Positions 1 through 8,368 are shown, counted from the first letter of the stretch. The stretch is 14,895 nucleotides of DNA from an uncultured Mollicutes bacterium (GCA_937905855.1 CALCWU010000139.1:1-14895), one strand, 5' to 3'. Numbers and translations are program-made. Notes: generated by a model not told the origin, from the letters alone.

Positions 1-31
1 TAAAATGTTGATAGAAATATATAAAAAAAAC

Positions 32-61
32 AGGTACTAAAAGGCATACCTTTAAGTACTT
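32..61 (-). terminator. Hairpin upstream of the RM cassette; intrinsic terminator in the minus direction
   Basis: Bases 32-44 pair with 49-61 (13 positions, one A-A mismatch at 39/54 and one G-T pair) around the loop CATA. On the minus strand the stem is followed by eight T residues (complement of 23-30), the classic shape of a rho-independent terminator. On the plus strand no T run follows, and the ribosome binding site of the leader ORF starts five bases after the stem. It may therefore stop antisense transcription leaving the cassette, or act as a 5' leader structure. The pairing is seen directly; the role is inferred. Confidence 0.5.
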
Positions 62-79
62 CATCAAGGAGATTTAGAG

Positions 80-142
80 ATGTTTATAATTCAATTTAAT
101 AAAATCAATTTTAAATCAATCATTATTGAGGTGAATCAATAA
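80..142 (+). CDS. Putative 20-aa leader peptide before the methyltransferase-like gene
   Basis: An ATG at 80 follows a perfect AAGGAG (66-71) at 8-nt spacing and opens a 20-codon frame rich in Ile, Phe and Asn. Its TAA (140-142) overlaps the ATG of the next gene (142-144) as TAATG. The ribosome binding site of that next gene (GAGGTGA, 128-134) lies inside this small frame. The layout suggests a translated leader that couples translation into the operon. No homolog is recognised, and the product itself may not matter. A chance ORF is possible, but the quality of the start site and the exact stop/start overlap argue for translation. Confidence 0.4.
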   Translation: MFIIQFNKINFKSIIIEVNQ

Positions 143-1128
143 TGCCAAGAGATATCGATTCACACAAAATTTATACTGACTACCCTAAAATCCTTGATAT
201 TCTTTTATATGATAATACAACTAAAAAAAATATAATATGGGCAACTGACCATTATGCCAATAAAGGATTTGGATATTTAATAACAAGTGAAATAAAGCCA
301 AGTCATTTAATTGGAAGAGTTAAAACTATACGCCCTAGAATTGAAAAAAGTATGACTGAGCAAATTAAACGAAGCAAAAATAATGCCGAAGTTTTTACAC
401 CATCATGGATTGTTAATAAACAAAATAATTTAGCTGATGAGGCTTGGTTTTGTGAGAAAAATAAATTCAATATTGAAAATGATGATAATACTTGGATAGT
501 TACAGATAGGGTTTATTTTAGTACTGATAAAAAATGGCAAGATTATGTTAACGATATTCGTCTTGAGGTATGCTGTGGAGAAGCTCCTTATCTTGTTTCA
601 AGATATGATACAGTAAATGGATTAAAAATAATGACTAAAGATAGAGTAGGTTTATTAGATAGAAAATTTAGAATTATTAATGAAAATGCATCTAGCGATG
701 AAGAATGGATTGAATATGCAATAAAAGCAATTAAATCCATATATGGATATGAATTTCAAGGAGATAATTTGTTTATTGCAAGAGAAAATGTTTTTTTAGA
801 TTTTCTAGATTATTATCTAGAAAGATTTAATAGGATGCCTGAAGAAAAATTACTTATGGAGATTGCAACAATAATAAGCTGGAATCTATGGCAGATGGAT
901 GGAATTAAATTAGTAGTACCTTTTTCATGCCATAATGAAAATCCTAAACCAGTTCAGCTTAGTTTTTTTGAAGAGGCACGTGAAAGTGAACCTGAAGCTT
1001 GCCTTGGATGTAAGACAAATAATCCTAAAAATCATAATGGTAAACGATGCTTCATAATGGATTGGGAAAAGAACAAGAAGATAAAATTTGTATCTTTAAT
1101 GTGGAGGAGTAGTGAATATGTTGGATAA
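142..1128 (+). CDS. Methyltransferase-like subunit of a restriction-modification cassette (328 aa)
   Basis: This resembles proteins usually named 'restriction endonuclease subunit M', found beside Eco57I-type methylases. EVFTP lies at residues 83-87, the pentapeptide typical of N6-adenine methylases just before the SAM-binding core. A motif I-like CCGEAPY lies at 144-150, followed by VSRYD. No NPPY catalytic motif is present, so the protein probably does not methylate by itself; it may assist the downstream methylase or bind DNA. Near the C-terminus a CLGC pair and a later Cys could bind a metal. The start has GAGGTGA at 7-nt spacing. Its end overlaps the next gene by 11 bases, so the two are translationally coupled. 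Confidence in the family is good; the biochemical role is inferred. Confidence 0.75.
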   Translation: MPRDIDSHKIYTDYPKILDILLYDNTTKKNIIWATDHYANKGFGYLITSEIKPSHLIGRVKTIRPRIEKSMTEQIKRSKNNAEVFTPSWIVNKQNNLADEAWFCEKNKFNIENDDNTWIVTDRVYFSTDKKWQDYVNDIRLEVCCGEAPYLVSRYDTVNGLKIMTKDRVGLLDRKFRIINENASSDEEWIEYAIKAIKSIYGYEFQGDNLFIARENVFLDFLDYYLERFNRMPEEKLLMEIATIISWNLWQMDGIKLVVPFSCHNENPKPVQLSFFEEARESEPEACLGCKTNNPKNHNGKRCFIMDWEKNKKIKFVSLMWRSSEYVG

Positions 1129-2836
1129 TGAAAAAAATGATGCATTAGAAGCAGAAGGAAAATATAAAACAGCTGTTGAAGCAGCAAGTGATTATATTGA
1201 GAATTTTGACATTTTGGAAACAATTACGAATGTAGGAAATGATGAAGTTTTTACACCAAGAAAAACCTGTGAAATGATTTTAGATTCGCTTCCTGAAGAG
1301 GTATGGCATAATCCTAAATATAAATGGTTAAATCCTGCTACAAAAAATGGCGTCTTTGAAAGAGAAATTGCTTTACGTTTAGATGAAGGATTAAAAGAAA
1401 TAATTCCTAATACTGAAGAAAGAAGAAAACACATTTTGCAGAACATGATTTATGCAATTGGATTAACTAGATTTACTGCAAATGTTGCAAGAAGAACAGT
1501 ATATTATTGTTCACAGGCTAATAGAAAATGTGATGGTCTTAAGGCTAAGGATGGACATTATGTAAATGGCTATGCTATAGGTAATGGAACTTGGTTTAAT
1601 GATGGAGAGGGAAATATAAAAACACCAAACACTAATCACACATTTGTTAATAAAAAAGGAAAATTAATGCCAGAATTTTGTAGTGGTGATGCAAGAAAAG
1701 GATATTCTTGTAGTTTTTGTGAAATTAGAGGTAACTCTTTATATAATGATCCAAATCAACGTGAAAATTATGCATATGAATTTATTCATATTGACAAGGA
1801 CAAGCTGTTAGAGCATTTGCAAGATAGATTCTTCGGAGGTAATAGAAATATGAAATTTGATATTATTATAGGTAATCCACCATATCAATTACGAATTAAT
1901 GAAAGTGGAAAAGGGTTAGAAGCTATTCCTATATACGATAAATTTGTTGAACAAGCTATTTCTTTGAAACCTAGATATTTATCTATGATTATTCCTTCTA
2001 GATGGTTTACTGGAGGTGTTGGGCTCGATAAATTTAGAAATACTATGTTAAACGATAATCACATTAAAATATTGTGTGATTTTGCTGATTCTAAATCTTG
2101 TTTTCCAGGCGTTGATATTAATGGTGGCGTTTGTTTCTTTTTAAGAGATGCTTCTTATAATGGATTATGTGATTTTACAAATGTAACAAATGGAATAAGA
2201 AATAAAGAATTTAGAAAATTAAATGAATTTAATATTTTTATTAGATGGAATGCTGCACTATCTATTTTAGAAAAAGTACTTAAATTTGATGAAAAGAAAT
2301 TATCTTGTAAAGGTGGTTGTAGTCCGCAAACTCCTTATGGATTTTTGTCAAATTTTGAAGGGAGAAAGGAAAAACAAAACGATGATGATTGCCTATTACT
2401 TAATAGTAAGGGGTGGAGTTATGTTAAGAGAAGCGATGTTAAGAAAAGCCAAGACACAATTAATTGTTTCAAACCAATGATATCTAAATTAACATGTGAA
2501 CATGCAGGAACACCAGATAAAAATGGACAATATAGAGTTTTAAGTAGGATGGAGATACTAAAGCCTGGTGAAATATGTTCACAATCATATTTAACTATTT
2601 GCCCACAAAAGGATGAGCAGTTAGCAAAAAACGTATACAAATATTTAAAAACGAAATTTGTTAGATTTCTAATTCAGTTGACATTAACTGGTATGAATAT
2701 GTCAATTGATAATTTTAAGTTTGTTCCATGGAGTGATTTTACAAAGGAATGGTCTGATGAACAATTATATAAAAAATATAATTTAACTAGCGATGAAATA
2801 AATTTTATTGAGTCAATGATTAAGGAGATGAAGTAA
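1118..2836 (+). CDS. Eco57I-type N6-adenine DNA methyltransferase (572 aa)
   Basis: It likely transfers a methyl group from S-adenosylmethionine to adenine N6 in a specific DNA site. Visible motifs are EVFTP (residues 43-47), motif I-like NPATKNGVF (72-80) and the catalytic NPPY (253-256) within IIIGNPPYQ. The segment between motif I and NPPY carries several Cys (two in a YYC...KC stretch, then FCSG and CSFC), suggesting a zinc-binding insertion. The C-terminal half probably recognises the target. An upstream in-frame GTG at 1112 would leave only about 4 nt from the GGAGGAG site (1103-1109). The ATG at 1118 gives 8 nt and is preferred. It overlaps the upstream gene by 11 bases and ends 1 base before the helicase start. 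Confidence 0.85.
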   Translation: MLDNEKNDALEAEGKYKTAVEAASDYIENFDILETITNVGNDEVFTPRKTCEMILDSLPEEVWHNPKYKWLNPATKNGVFEREIALRLDEGLKEIIPNTEERRKHILQNMIYAIGLTRFTANVARRTVYYCSQANRKCDGLKAKDGHYVNGYAIGNGTWFNDGEGNIKTPNTNHTFVNKKGKLMPEFCSGDARKGYSCSFCEIRGNSLYNDPNQRENYAYEFIHIDKDKLLEHLQDRFFGGNRNMKFDIIIGNPPYQLRINESGKGLEAIPIYDKFVEQAISLKPRYLSMIIPSRWFTGGVGLDKFRNTMLNDNHIKILCDFADSKSCFPGVDINGGVCFFLRDASYNGLCDFTNVTNGIRNKEFRKLNEFNIFIRWNAALSILEKVLKFDEKKLSCKGGCSPQTPYGFLSNFEGRKEKQNDDDCLLLNSKGWSYVKRSDVKKSQDTINCFKPMISKLTCEHAGTPDKNGQYRVLSRMEILKPGEICSQSYLTICPQKDEQLAKNVYKYLKTKFVRFLIQLTLTGMNMSIDNFKFVPWSDFTKEWSDEQLYKKYNLTSDEINFIESMIKEMK

Positions 2837-2837
2837 T

Positions 2838-5252
2838 ATGCCTGAGGTAATAGTTACTAGATCTTCTGATATTAATCAAATAGATACAATATGTTATCAG
2901 GGAAAGAATGTAACATTTAATTTAGATGATAAGAATAATACTGATGGTTCTTTAATTTTGATTTATATGTATATATTACCAAAATATCAAAACCATGGAA
3001 TCAAAGTTGGAATGACAAAATGTAGGCTTGGTGAGAGCTTTTGGTATGCAATTAAATCAAGAATTAAGGAACAAAAGCATGAATTAGCTTTAAATGATGA
3101 AAAATATCAAAAATTTGGATTAAATCGAGAAGTTGTTTATTGGGGTATTTGCTTAGATGCAAAAAATGATTCATTTAAAGATTATGCTTTTCATGATGAG
3201 ATTAAAAAAACAAATGCTGGAAATGTAGAAAAGAAACAAGAATGGTTTACTGATATTCCTACAGATGAGCTTATTGATATTTTTAATTCATTAAGACATA
3301 AGGATGAAAATAAAGAAATATATACACCAAGAAAAGAACAACAAGAATGCATAAATGCTATGAAGAATTATTTTAATAAAAATCCAAATGGTCGTTTTTT
3401 ACTTAATTGTAAGATGAGATTTGGCAAATCTTTTACTACCTATAAGTATTGTGAAGATAGTAATCTTGAACATATTTTAATACTTACTTTTATTCCTGCT
3501 GTTGAATCTTCATGGAAGGAAGATTTGTCTCATATCAAGAAAAATTATCGCTATTTTACAGATGAAAAATTAAAAAGAGACGATTTTGTGCTTAATTTAA
3601 TTCAAGAGCCGTATGTATTATTTTTGTCATTACAAAATTATCTAGGCAAAGAAAAAAATGCTGATGTAAAAAAGAAGATTATGCAGCTTCAGGATATAGA
3701 TTGGGATTTAGTTATTCTAGATGAATATCATTTTGGTGCTTGGAATCAAAAAACACAGGGAACTCTTAAGGCAAAGGAAGAAAAGAGTGAAGATTTAGAT
3801 AAAGAATATCAAACTGAGTTGAAGAAAACCAAAGATATTATTGATAGATTTAAGATTAAAACTAAACAAACTATTTGTTTATCAGGAACGCCTTTTAAAG
3901 CTTTAGCTAAAGGAGAATTTACTGATGAATCTTCATTTACATATTCATATTTTGATGAGCAACGAAATAAATATCCAAATAGTGAAGATGATGATTTTTC
4001 GGTTATAAATTCTGATTATGCACTATTCCCAGATATGAAAATCTTTGGATATAATATGTCAAAATTATTTGGTAATTTGACATCACAGGTATTTTCTGAA
4101 GATAAATTATTGTCAAAAAAGTATTTTTCATTAAATAAATTTTTTGAAACAAGAAAAGAAAATAATTTAAACGAGCCTTGTACTTTTATTTATGAAGAAG
4201 AAGTAAAAAGTTGGCTTGAAATAATAAAGGGTCGCTCAGTATATGGTGATAAATTTCCTTATTCTAATCTAAAAATGATCAATAATTCTAAACATACCTT
4301 ATGGTTAATGCCAACTGTTGATTCTTGCAAGGCAATGGAAAATTTATTAAGTAATGATGAATATTTTTCAAGATATCAAATTATTAATTTATCGCAGGAT
4401 GGTGTAGGTGCTGGTAATAATGCTTATGAATATTTAATGACTAACATTACAGCAGCTGAAAATACTAATAAGCTTGGATCAATTGCGATTACTGTTAATA
4501 AACTAACTATTGGCGTAACAGTAAAAAAATGGTCTAGTGTTTTTGTTCTTAAGGATTTGGCTAGTCCTGAGCAATATTTTCAAGCAATTTTTAGAATTCA
4601 AACACCTTATAAAGAAAATGGTAATATTATCAAAAAAGAAGGCTTTGTTTATGATTTTAATATTGATAGAGCTAGTGCCTTACTACTAAAATATGCTGAA
4701 CAATCCGAAAGTAATGGACAAATCAAGAAATTACAAATAGCTAAATTAATTGTTAAATATATGCCTATTTTTGTTAATGGTGATTGGACTAATCCTATAT
4801 CTGAGCAGGTATTTTATGAACTTGCTCAATTTGGTGATTCAAGTGGTGTTCCATTATCACGAAAAATTGTTGATACCTCTAAAACAACAAGAATGCTTGA
4901 TGAAGAGACTATTGCGGCAATGCTTAATGATAAAGAGGTTAGTGATATAATTAAAAGAGTCTTTGCCCATGCCAAATTTGCTAAAAGCAATAAAAAAACA
5001 GTACCATCTAAGCCTGAAGAAGGCTTTGATTCGAAAATTGCTAAAGAAGGCAGAGATAAAGGATATGAGCTTGGTCAAAAAGATTATAAAAAATACATTG
5101 ACTATGATAATTTACATATTCAAAGCGAGTTTGAAAATGCATTAGAAAATTATATTAAAGGATATTGCCTAATGACTATGATGATATTAAGAAGATCTGG
5201 TATACTAATGGCTTTAAAAAGGGGTATGAGGCTGGAGTTAATGCACCTATAA
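2838..5252 (+). CDS. GIY-YIG + superfamily 2 helicase restriction subunit, frameshifted near the C-terminus
   Basis: It probably supplies ATP-driven DNA translocation and cleavage for the cassette. The N-terminus looks like a T5orf172/GIY-YIG nuclease: YMYI (43-46), KVGMT (56-60), an Arg near 75 and a Glu near 121. The helicase core follows: MRFGKSF (193-199, Walker A Lys197), DEYH (295-298), SGTPF (349-353) and QAIFRIQ (582-588, motif VI). AGGAG (2823-2827) precedes the ATG at 10 nt. After Cys777 (about 5168) the frame runs into about 27 unrelated residues, while the natural continuation lies in the -1 frame at 5165-5833. One extra C there would join both into about 998 aa. Domains 1 and 2 remain intact, so partial activity is conceivable. 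Confidence 0.85.
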   Translation: MPEVIVTRSSDINQIDTICYQGKNVTFNLDDKNNTDGSLILIYMYILPKYQNHGIKVGMTKCRLGESFWYAIKSRIKEQKHELALNDEKYQKFGLNREVVYWGICLDAKNDSFKDYAFHDEIKKTNAGNVEKKQEWFTDIPTDELIDIFNSLRHKDENKEIYTPRKEQQECINAMKNYFNKNPNGRFLLNCKMRFGKSFTTYKYCEDSNLEHILILTFIPAVESSWKEDLSHIKKNYRYFTDEKLKRDDFVLNLIQEPYVLFLSLQNYLGKEKNADVKKKIMQLQDIDWDLVILDEYHFGAWNQKTQGTLKAKEEKSEDLDKEYQTELKKTKDIIDRFKIKTKQTICLSGTPFKALAKGEFTDESSFTYSYFDEQRNKYPNSEDDDFSVINSDYALFPDMKIFGYNMSKLFGNLTSQVFSEDKLLSKKYFSLNKFFETRKENNLNEPCTFIYEEEVKSWLEIIKGRSVYGDKFPYSNLKMINNSKHTLWLMPTVDSCKAMENLLSNDEYFSRYQIINLSQDGVGAGNNAYEYLMTNITAAENTNKLGSIAITVNKLTIGVTVKKWSSVFVLKDLASPEQYFQAIFRIQTPYKENGNIIKKEGFVYDFNIDRASALLLKYAEQSESNGQIKKLQIAKLIVKYMPIFVNGDWTNPISEQVFYELAQFGDSSGVPLSRKIVDTSKTTRMLDEETIAAMLNDKEVSDIIKRVFAHAKFAKSNKKTVPSKPEEGFDSKIAKEGRDKGYELGQKDYKKYIDYDNLHIQSEFENALENYIKGYCLMTMMILRRSGILMALKRGMRLELMHL

Positions 5253-5833
5253 AAAAAGAACAATGTGGTTATGATGATGGAGCTAGGTTTGTTGATAAGA
5301 TAAAGGAAAAATTTGGGAAAGATATTCAATATACAAGTTCAACAAGAACAGAAATTGATAATTTTGTAAAGATCTATTTAAATGATATTAATAACATTCC
5401 AACTAAATATAGGGGAATGCTTTACAAAAGATGGTATTGTGATTCATTTAGAAGGGCTGTTAAAAATAAATTAGTTCCTAAAATTAATCCTGAAAATGGT
5501 AAAACAATTGAAGATGCTGATAATGTAATTAAGCATATTCTTGCAAGATTATTTGAATTCTTATACATAAGTGTGTACCGTGAAACAACATTTATGGAAA
5601 TATTTAATAATGCTGATCCTAATGTTTTTTTAGAAGCTGTTGGAATTACAAAGAATGAATTTGAAGTTCTTAATAAATATAAGATATTTCAAGAAGATGT
5701 GCTTAATAATTATATCCATGATTTCTTTGTTAATGAGTCGCTTGGAAATAGACTAAATTTAGATGATGAAAAAGTTAAAAAGCAATATAGAAATAGCTTT
5801 GACTGGTTTGGTTTTGGTCTTGAAAATGATTGA
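5165..5833 (+). pseudogene. Displaced C-terminal part of the GIY-YIG/helicase protein
   Basis: The frame opens after a stop at 5156-5158 and has only a TTG (5165) as a possible start, with no convincing ribosome binding site. Its first residues continue the upstream protein. A KGYEAG module here matches a KGYELG module about 45 residues before the break in the helicase frame, with the same spacing of Lys and Tyr. It is therefore best read as the C-terminal 221 residues of the helicase, cut off by a one-base deletion in a C run at 5168-5169. No catalytic motif is visible; it is Lys-, Asn- and Asp-rich and may be a DNA-recognition or subunit-contact region. A sequencing error or frameshifting on the ribosome are alternatives, although no canonical slippery heptamer is present. 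Confidence 0.7.
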
Positions 5834-5862
5834 AATAACAATTTGATTTAAATAAGAAGATG

Positions 5863-5896
5863 TCTAGCAATAAAGGTTTTTTTGCTAGATTTTTCT
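5863..5896 (+). terminator. Rho-independent terminator of the RM cassette
   Basis: TCTAGCAA (5863-5870) pairs perfectly with TTGCTAGA (5882-5889) around an 11-nt loop, and TTTTTCTT follows. It lies 30 bases after the last stop of the cassette. Confidence 0.85.
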
Positions 5897-5906
5897 TGCA
5901 TTATAA

Positions 5907-6089
5907 TATAAAAAATGCTATTATCTAATAAATTCTAGATTTGATATTGGTGGTTTAAATGAAATTAATTTATTTCTATTCTTATTATTTAATTTGCTAC
6001 TCAACAAGAAGAGAGAGCAAATAATCCAAAATATAGATGGGAAAATAAAAATAATTGATAATATTTTTAAGTCGTTATCACAAAATTAG
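5907..6089 (+). pseudogene. Possible remnant of a restriction specificity-subunit C-terminus
   Basis: A 60-codon open frame without a start codon reads RFDIGGLNEINL near its beginning, then a Leu/Phe-rich stretch, then KKREQIIQNIDGKIK and a short helical tail ending in SLSQN. The order resembles the end of type I HsdS-like specificity subunits: a target-domain edge, a PLPPL-EQ-like turn, and a coiled coil starting with EQ..I...ID. The Pro-rich turn is absent. In the rest of 5897-6237 only short broken frames are seen, such as a 26-codon ATG frame at 6131-6211 without recognisable similarity. The assignment is tentative, based on pattern memory only. Confidence 0.2.
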
Positions 6090-6237
6090 AAAGTAACTTT
6101 TCTTATATTTTAAATCATACAATTGTGTTAATGAGAAAAAAATGTGATTATACAATATGTGGTGATAAGGATGAACTTATAAATAAACATCCAGAATATA
6201 AGAATCAGTAAGGATTTAGAAGAAATAAATATTATAA

Positions 6238-6265
6238 AAAATACTCTAGAAAATTAGAGTATTTT
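6238..6265 (-). terminator. Terminator of the ATPase/TOPRIM-like operon
   Basis: An 11-bp perfect stem (6238-6248 with 6255-6265, core ACTCTA/TAGAGT) encloses a 6-nt loop. Read on the minus strand it is followed by TTTTTATAAT and lies just past the stop of the last gene at 6275. The T-rich right arm could let it work weakly in the other direction too. Confidence 0.75.
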
Positions 6266-6274
6266 AATATATTA

Positions 6275-6993
6275 TTATTTATTTTCTTTAGGGAAACACT
6301 GATTTATATTTGTATATCTTTTTAAAGAATTAAGATCTTTTTTAATAAATTCCCATGTTTCTTGATAATTTCCTGAAACAACAAATGATGAATTTGAAAA
6401 TAATTTTTTGCATTCATTCCAATTGTTTAGGTATTGCTTAACAAAAGAATGAGCTGCATTTTCTTTTTCGTCATCGGTTAAATTTAACTGATTATATAAT
6501 ACGTGATCTATGGATGTTGACATATAATATAAGCGATAAGGAATATCCTTCCAAATATATTGGGCATTAATAAGTTTATTAATATTGTCGACTTTAAAAG
6601 ATTTTGATTTAAGAAAACTAGGTTTATCTTTTACCTTAATCTGCGTTTCAGAATATTCTATTGATTTTATAGAATCAACTTGAGAAACAGCATAATCTGG
6701 TGCAAAACAGCCATCTGTATCACAAATATGAATTATTTGTGATATATCACGCTTCTTAAATTGTTGGTTGTTTTCTAGATAAGCTTCTATGATATTTTTC
6801 AATTCAATTAAAATGTTTTTATTTCTGGGTAAAGAAAATGGTTTATTATTAAATAAATATTCTGTTAAAATGTCACAATGCAGTACTTCAACATGTACTT
6901 CGCTAGAATCAAATAGATAGTCAAAGAAAGTACCAATGGCTGTTTCATCTGAAGGCCTCTCAACTATTACAAATACAATTTTCTTTTACTCAT
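6275..6993 (-). pseudogene. TOPRIM-like partner of the AAA ATPase, frameshifted just after its start
   Basis: The expected start is the ATG at 6993-6991, overlapping the ATPase stop (ATGAGTAA), but that frame ends after eight codons. Adding one A to the AAAA run at 6987-6984 gives a continuous 239-aa protein starting MSKKKIVFVIVERPSDE. In that reading Glu12 (IVERPSDE) and Asp92/Asp94 (HICDTDGCF) fit the Glu and DxD of a TOPRIM nuclease fold. As it stands, no ATG, GTG or TTG lies in the coding frame until a TTG at 6802, which would lose Glu12 and the first strand. The coding frame is the same as that of the ATPase, separated only by its TAA. The role is inferred as the effector nuclease of a two-gene ATPase/TOPRIM defence pair. 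The exact family is not known to me. Confidence 0.6.
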
Positions 6994-8368
6994 TAATTTT
7001 ACCTGCTTCTTTAAAGGCGAATGAAATCATACGATTATTTGTTTTTTCATAAACGTCCTCAGCCTGCTCTTCACCTAGGATTATATCTCTATAATAGTAA
7101 TCTCTAAGGTTATTCTTTGGCTTTAAATTAATAAATCTTATATATCTATTTTGAGGGTTTGTTGTTGTAAAGGCAACAAAGGCTTTATTCAATGTTTCCA
7201 ATGGTCTTAAATTATGTGAAGTGAAAATTAGTTGACCCTTGCCGTTGTCAGAAATAATTCTTAATATTTCACCTAATAAATATTCAAATACTCCAGAATC
7301 TAACTCGTCAATAGCTACTGTTACTGATGAATTGTTATAGATAACAATTAGTAGTTGAAGCATTGTAACAATTTTTTTGATTCCATCTGATTCATATTTT
7401 AGAGGAATTTCTTTTGAGTTCTTGTTTGAAAATAATTGAACTTTAACTATTTTTTGCCCATTTGCGTTTATTTCTTCACCTAAATTTTTTAATGAGATTA
7501 TTAAACCAGGTACAAGCTGTGGTAATACGATATTCATATTTGAAATAACCTTTTCAACTATTTTCAAAGTAGAGTAAGGAATCATACCATATGATTCAAT
7601 TGGTATACCAATTGCTCCTGCGGCATTAAGGCCTTTTTCTTCAATTCTAAAGAAAATCGGTAATGTGTCAAAATTTATTAAAGCAGATGACTTATTTGAC
7701 AATATAAACAAGTTTGTTTTTGCGTATTGCTTTAATGTATTTAATATTTCTAAAATGAAATCATCTGTACATTTTTCATTGACTAGTTTTAGTAATTCGT
7801 TAGAGAATATGAATGAACGCCCAGATTTATAAGCTAGTTTCTTTGCAACAATTACATCAATTTCTGTTTCTTTGAAATTGTTTAATAATAATTCATATTT
7901 GGTCTTGGGACCGAATGTTTCACTATTAGTAGTATCAATTAATAATTGTTTTGCTAAAACATTTTTATTGTCAACATATCTAGAAATTGATAATTTTTCA
8001 TCATATATGGCAGAAAAATAGTTCTTTATATGGCTATCATCATTATCACTATATACTTTTTTTAGAGAAAAAGAATATAATGCATATGCAATATCAGAAT
8101 CATTTGTCAATGAAAATCTAAATTCAAATGAGGCATTATTAGAATCAATATTCACTAAATCTGCAAAGCTATTTTGAACCTTTTGTCCAGACATTATAGA
8201 TTTTAGTAAAGATATTGAATCAATTAAAGCGGTTTTTCCTGAACCATTTTGACCATAAAGTCCAAGAATATTTCCTTTGAATTCCTTTTTTGTTACCAAG
8301 TCAATGGTTCCATATTTTACATTTTTAAAGTTTGTAATACTGATATTTTCAATTCTAACATTTCTCAT
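6986..8368 (-). CDS. AAA (ABC-like) ATPase of a two-gene defence cassette (460 aa)
   Basis: The N-terminus reads IENISITNFKNV, usual for SMC/RecF/OLD-like ATPases. Walker A is GQNGSGKT (39-46), Walker B is AIDELDSG (Asp354, Glu355), and TSHN follows at 383-386 (His385). A mid-protein segment without clear motifs separates the two halves, as in AAA_15/AAA_21 proteins such as PARIS AriA or RloA/AbiL-type ATPases. These proteins generally sense invasion and control a partner nuclease; here the partner lies immediately downstream and overlaps by 8 bases. The ATG at 8368 has GGAGAT (8380-8375) about 8 nt upstream. A clean promoter sits 31 bases further up. The frame is intact and shows no degraded motif. 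Confidence 0.85.
   Translation of the reverse strand: MRNVRIENISITNFKNVKYGTIDLVTKKEFKGNILGLYGQNGSGKTALIDSISLLKSIMSGQKVQNSFADLVNIDSNNASFEFRFSLTNDSDIAYALYSFSLKKVYSDNDDSHIKNYFSAIYDEKLSISRYVDNKNVLAKQLLIDTTNSETFGPKTKYELLLNNFKETEIDVIVAKKLAYKSGRSFIFSNELLKLVNEKCTDDFILEILNTLKQYAKTNLFILSNKSSALINFDTLPIFFRIEEKGLNAAGAIGIPIESYGMIPYSTLKIVEKVISNMNIVLPQLVPGLIISLKNLGEEINANGQKIVKVQLFSNKNSKEIPLKYESDGIKKIVTMLQLLIVIYNNSSVTVAIDELDSGVFEYLLGEILRIISDNGKGQLIFTSHNLRPLETLNKAFVAFTTTNPQNRYIRFINLKPKNNLRDYYYRDIILGEEQAEDVYEKTNNRMISFAFKEAGKINE

Noticed and set aside
1032..1446. Minus-strand open frames over the start of the methylase gene
   Set aside because: They lie antisense to well-supported genes, have Leu/Phe/Ser-rich sequences with no motif, and lack ribosome binding sites.
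4750..5145. Several overlapping short frames inside the helicase gene, on both strands
   Set aside because: They overlap a frame with clear helicase motifs and are low-complexity translations of the same DNA.
5150..5175. Programmed -1 ribosomal frameshift joining the helicase parts
   Set aside because: The transition is in the -1 direction, but no X-XXY-YYZ slippery heptamer or following stem is visible; a lost C explains it more simply.
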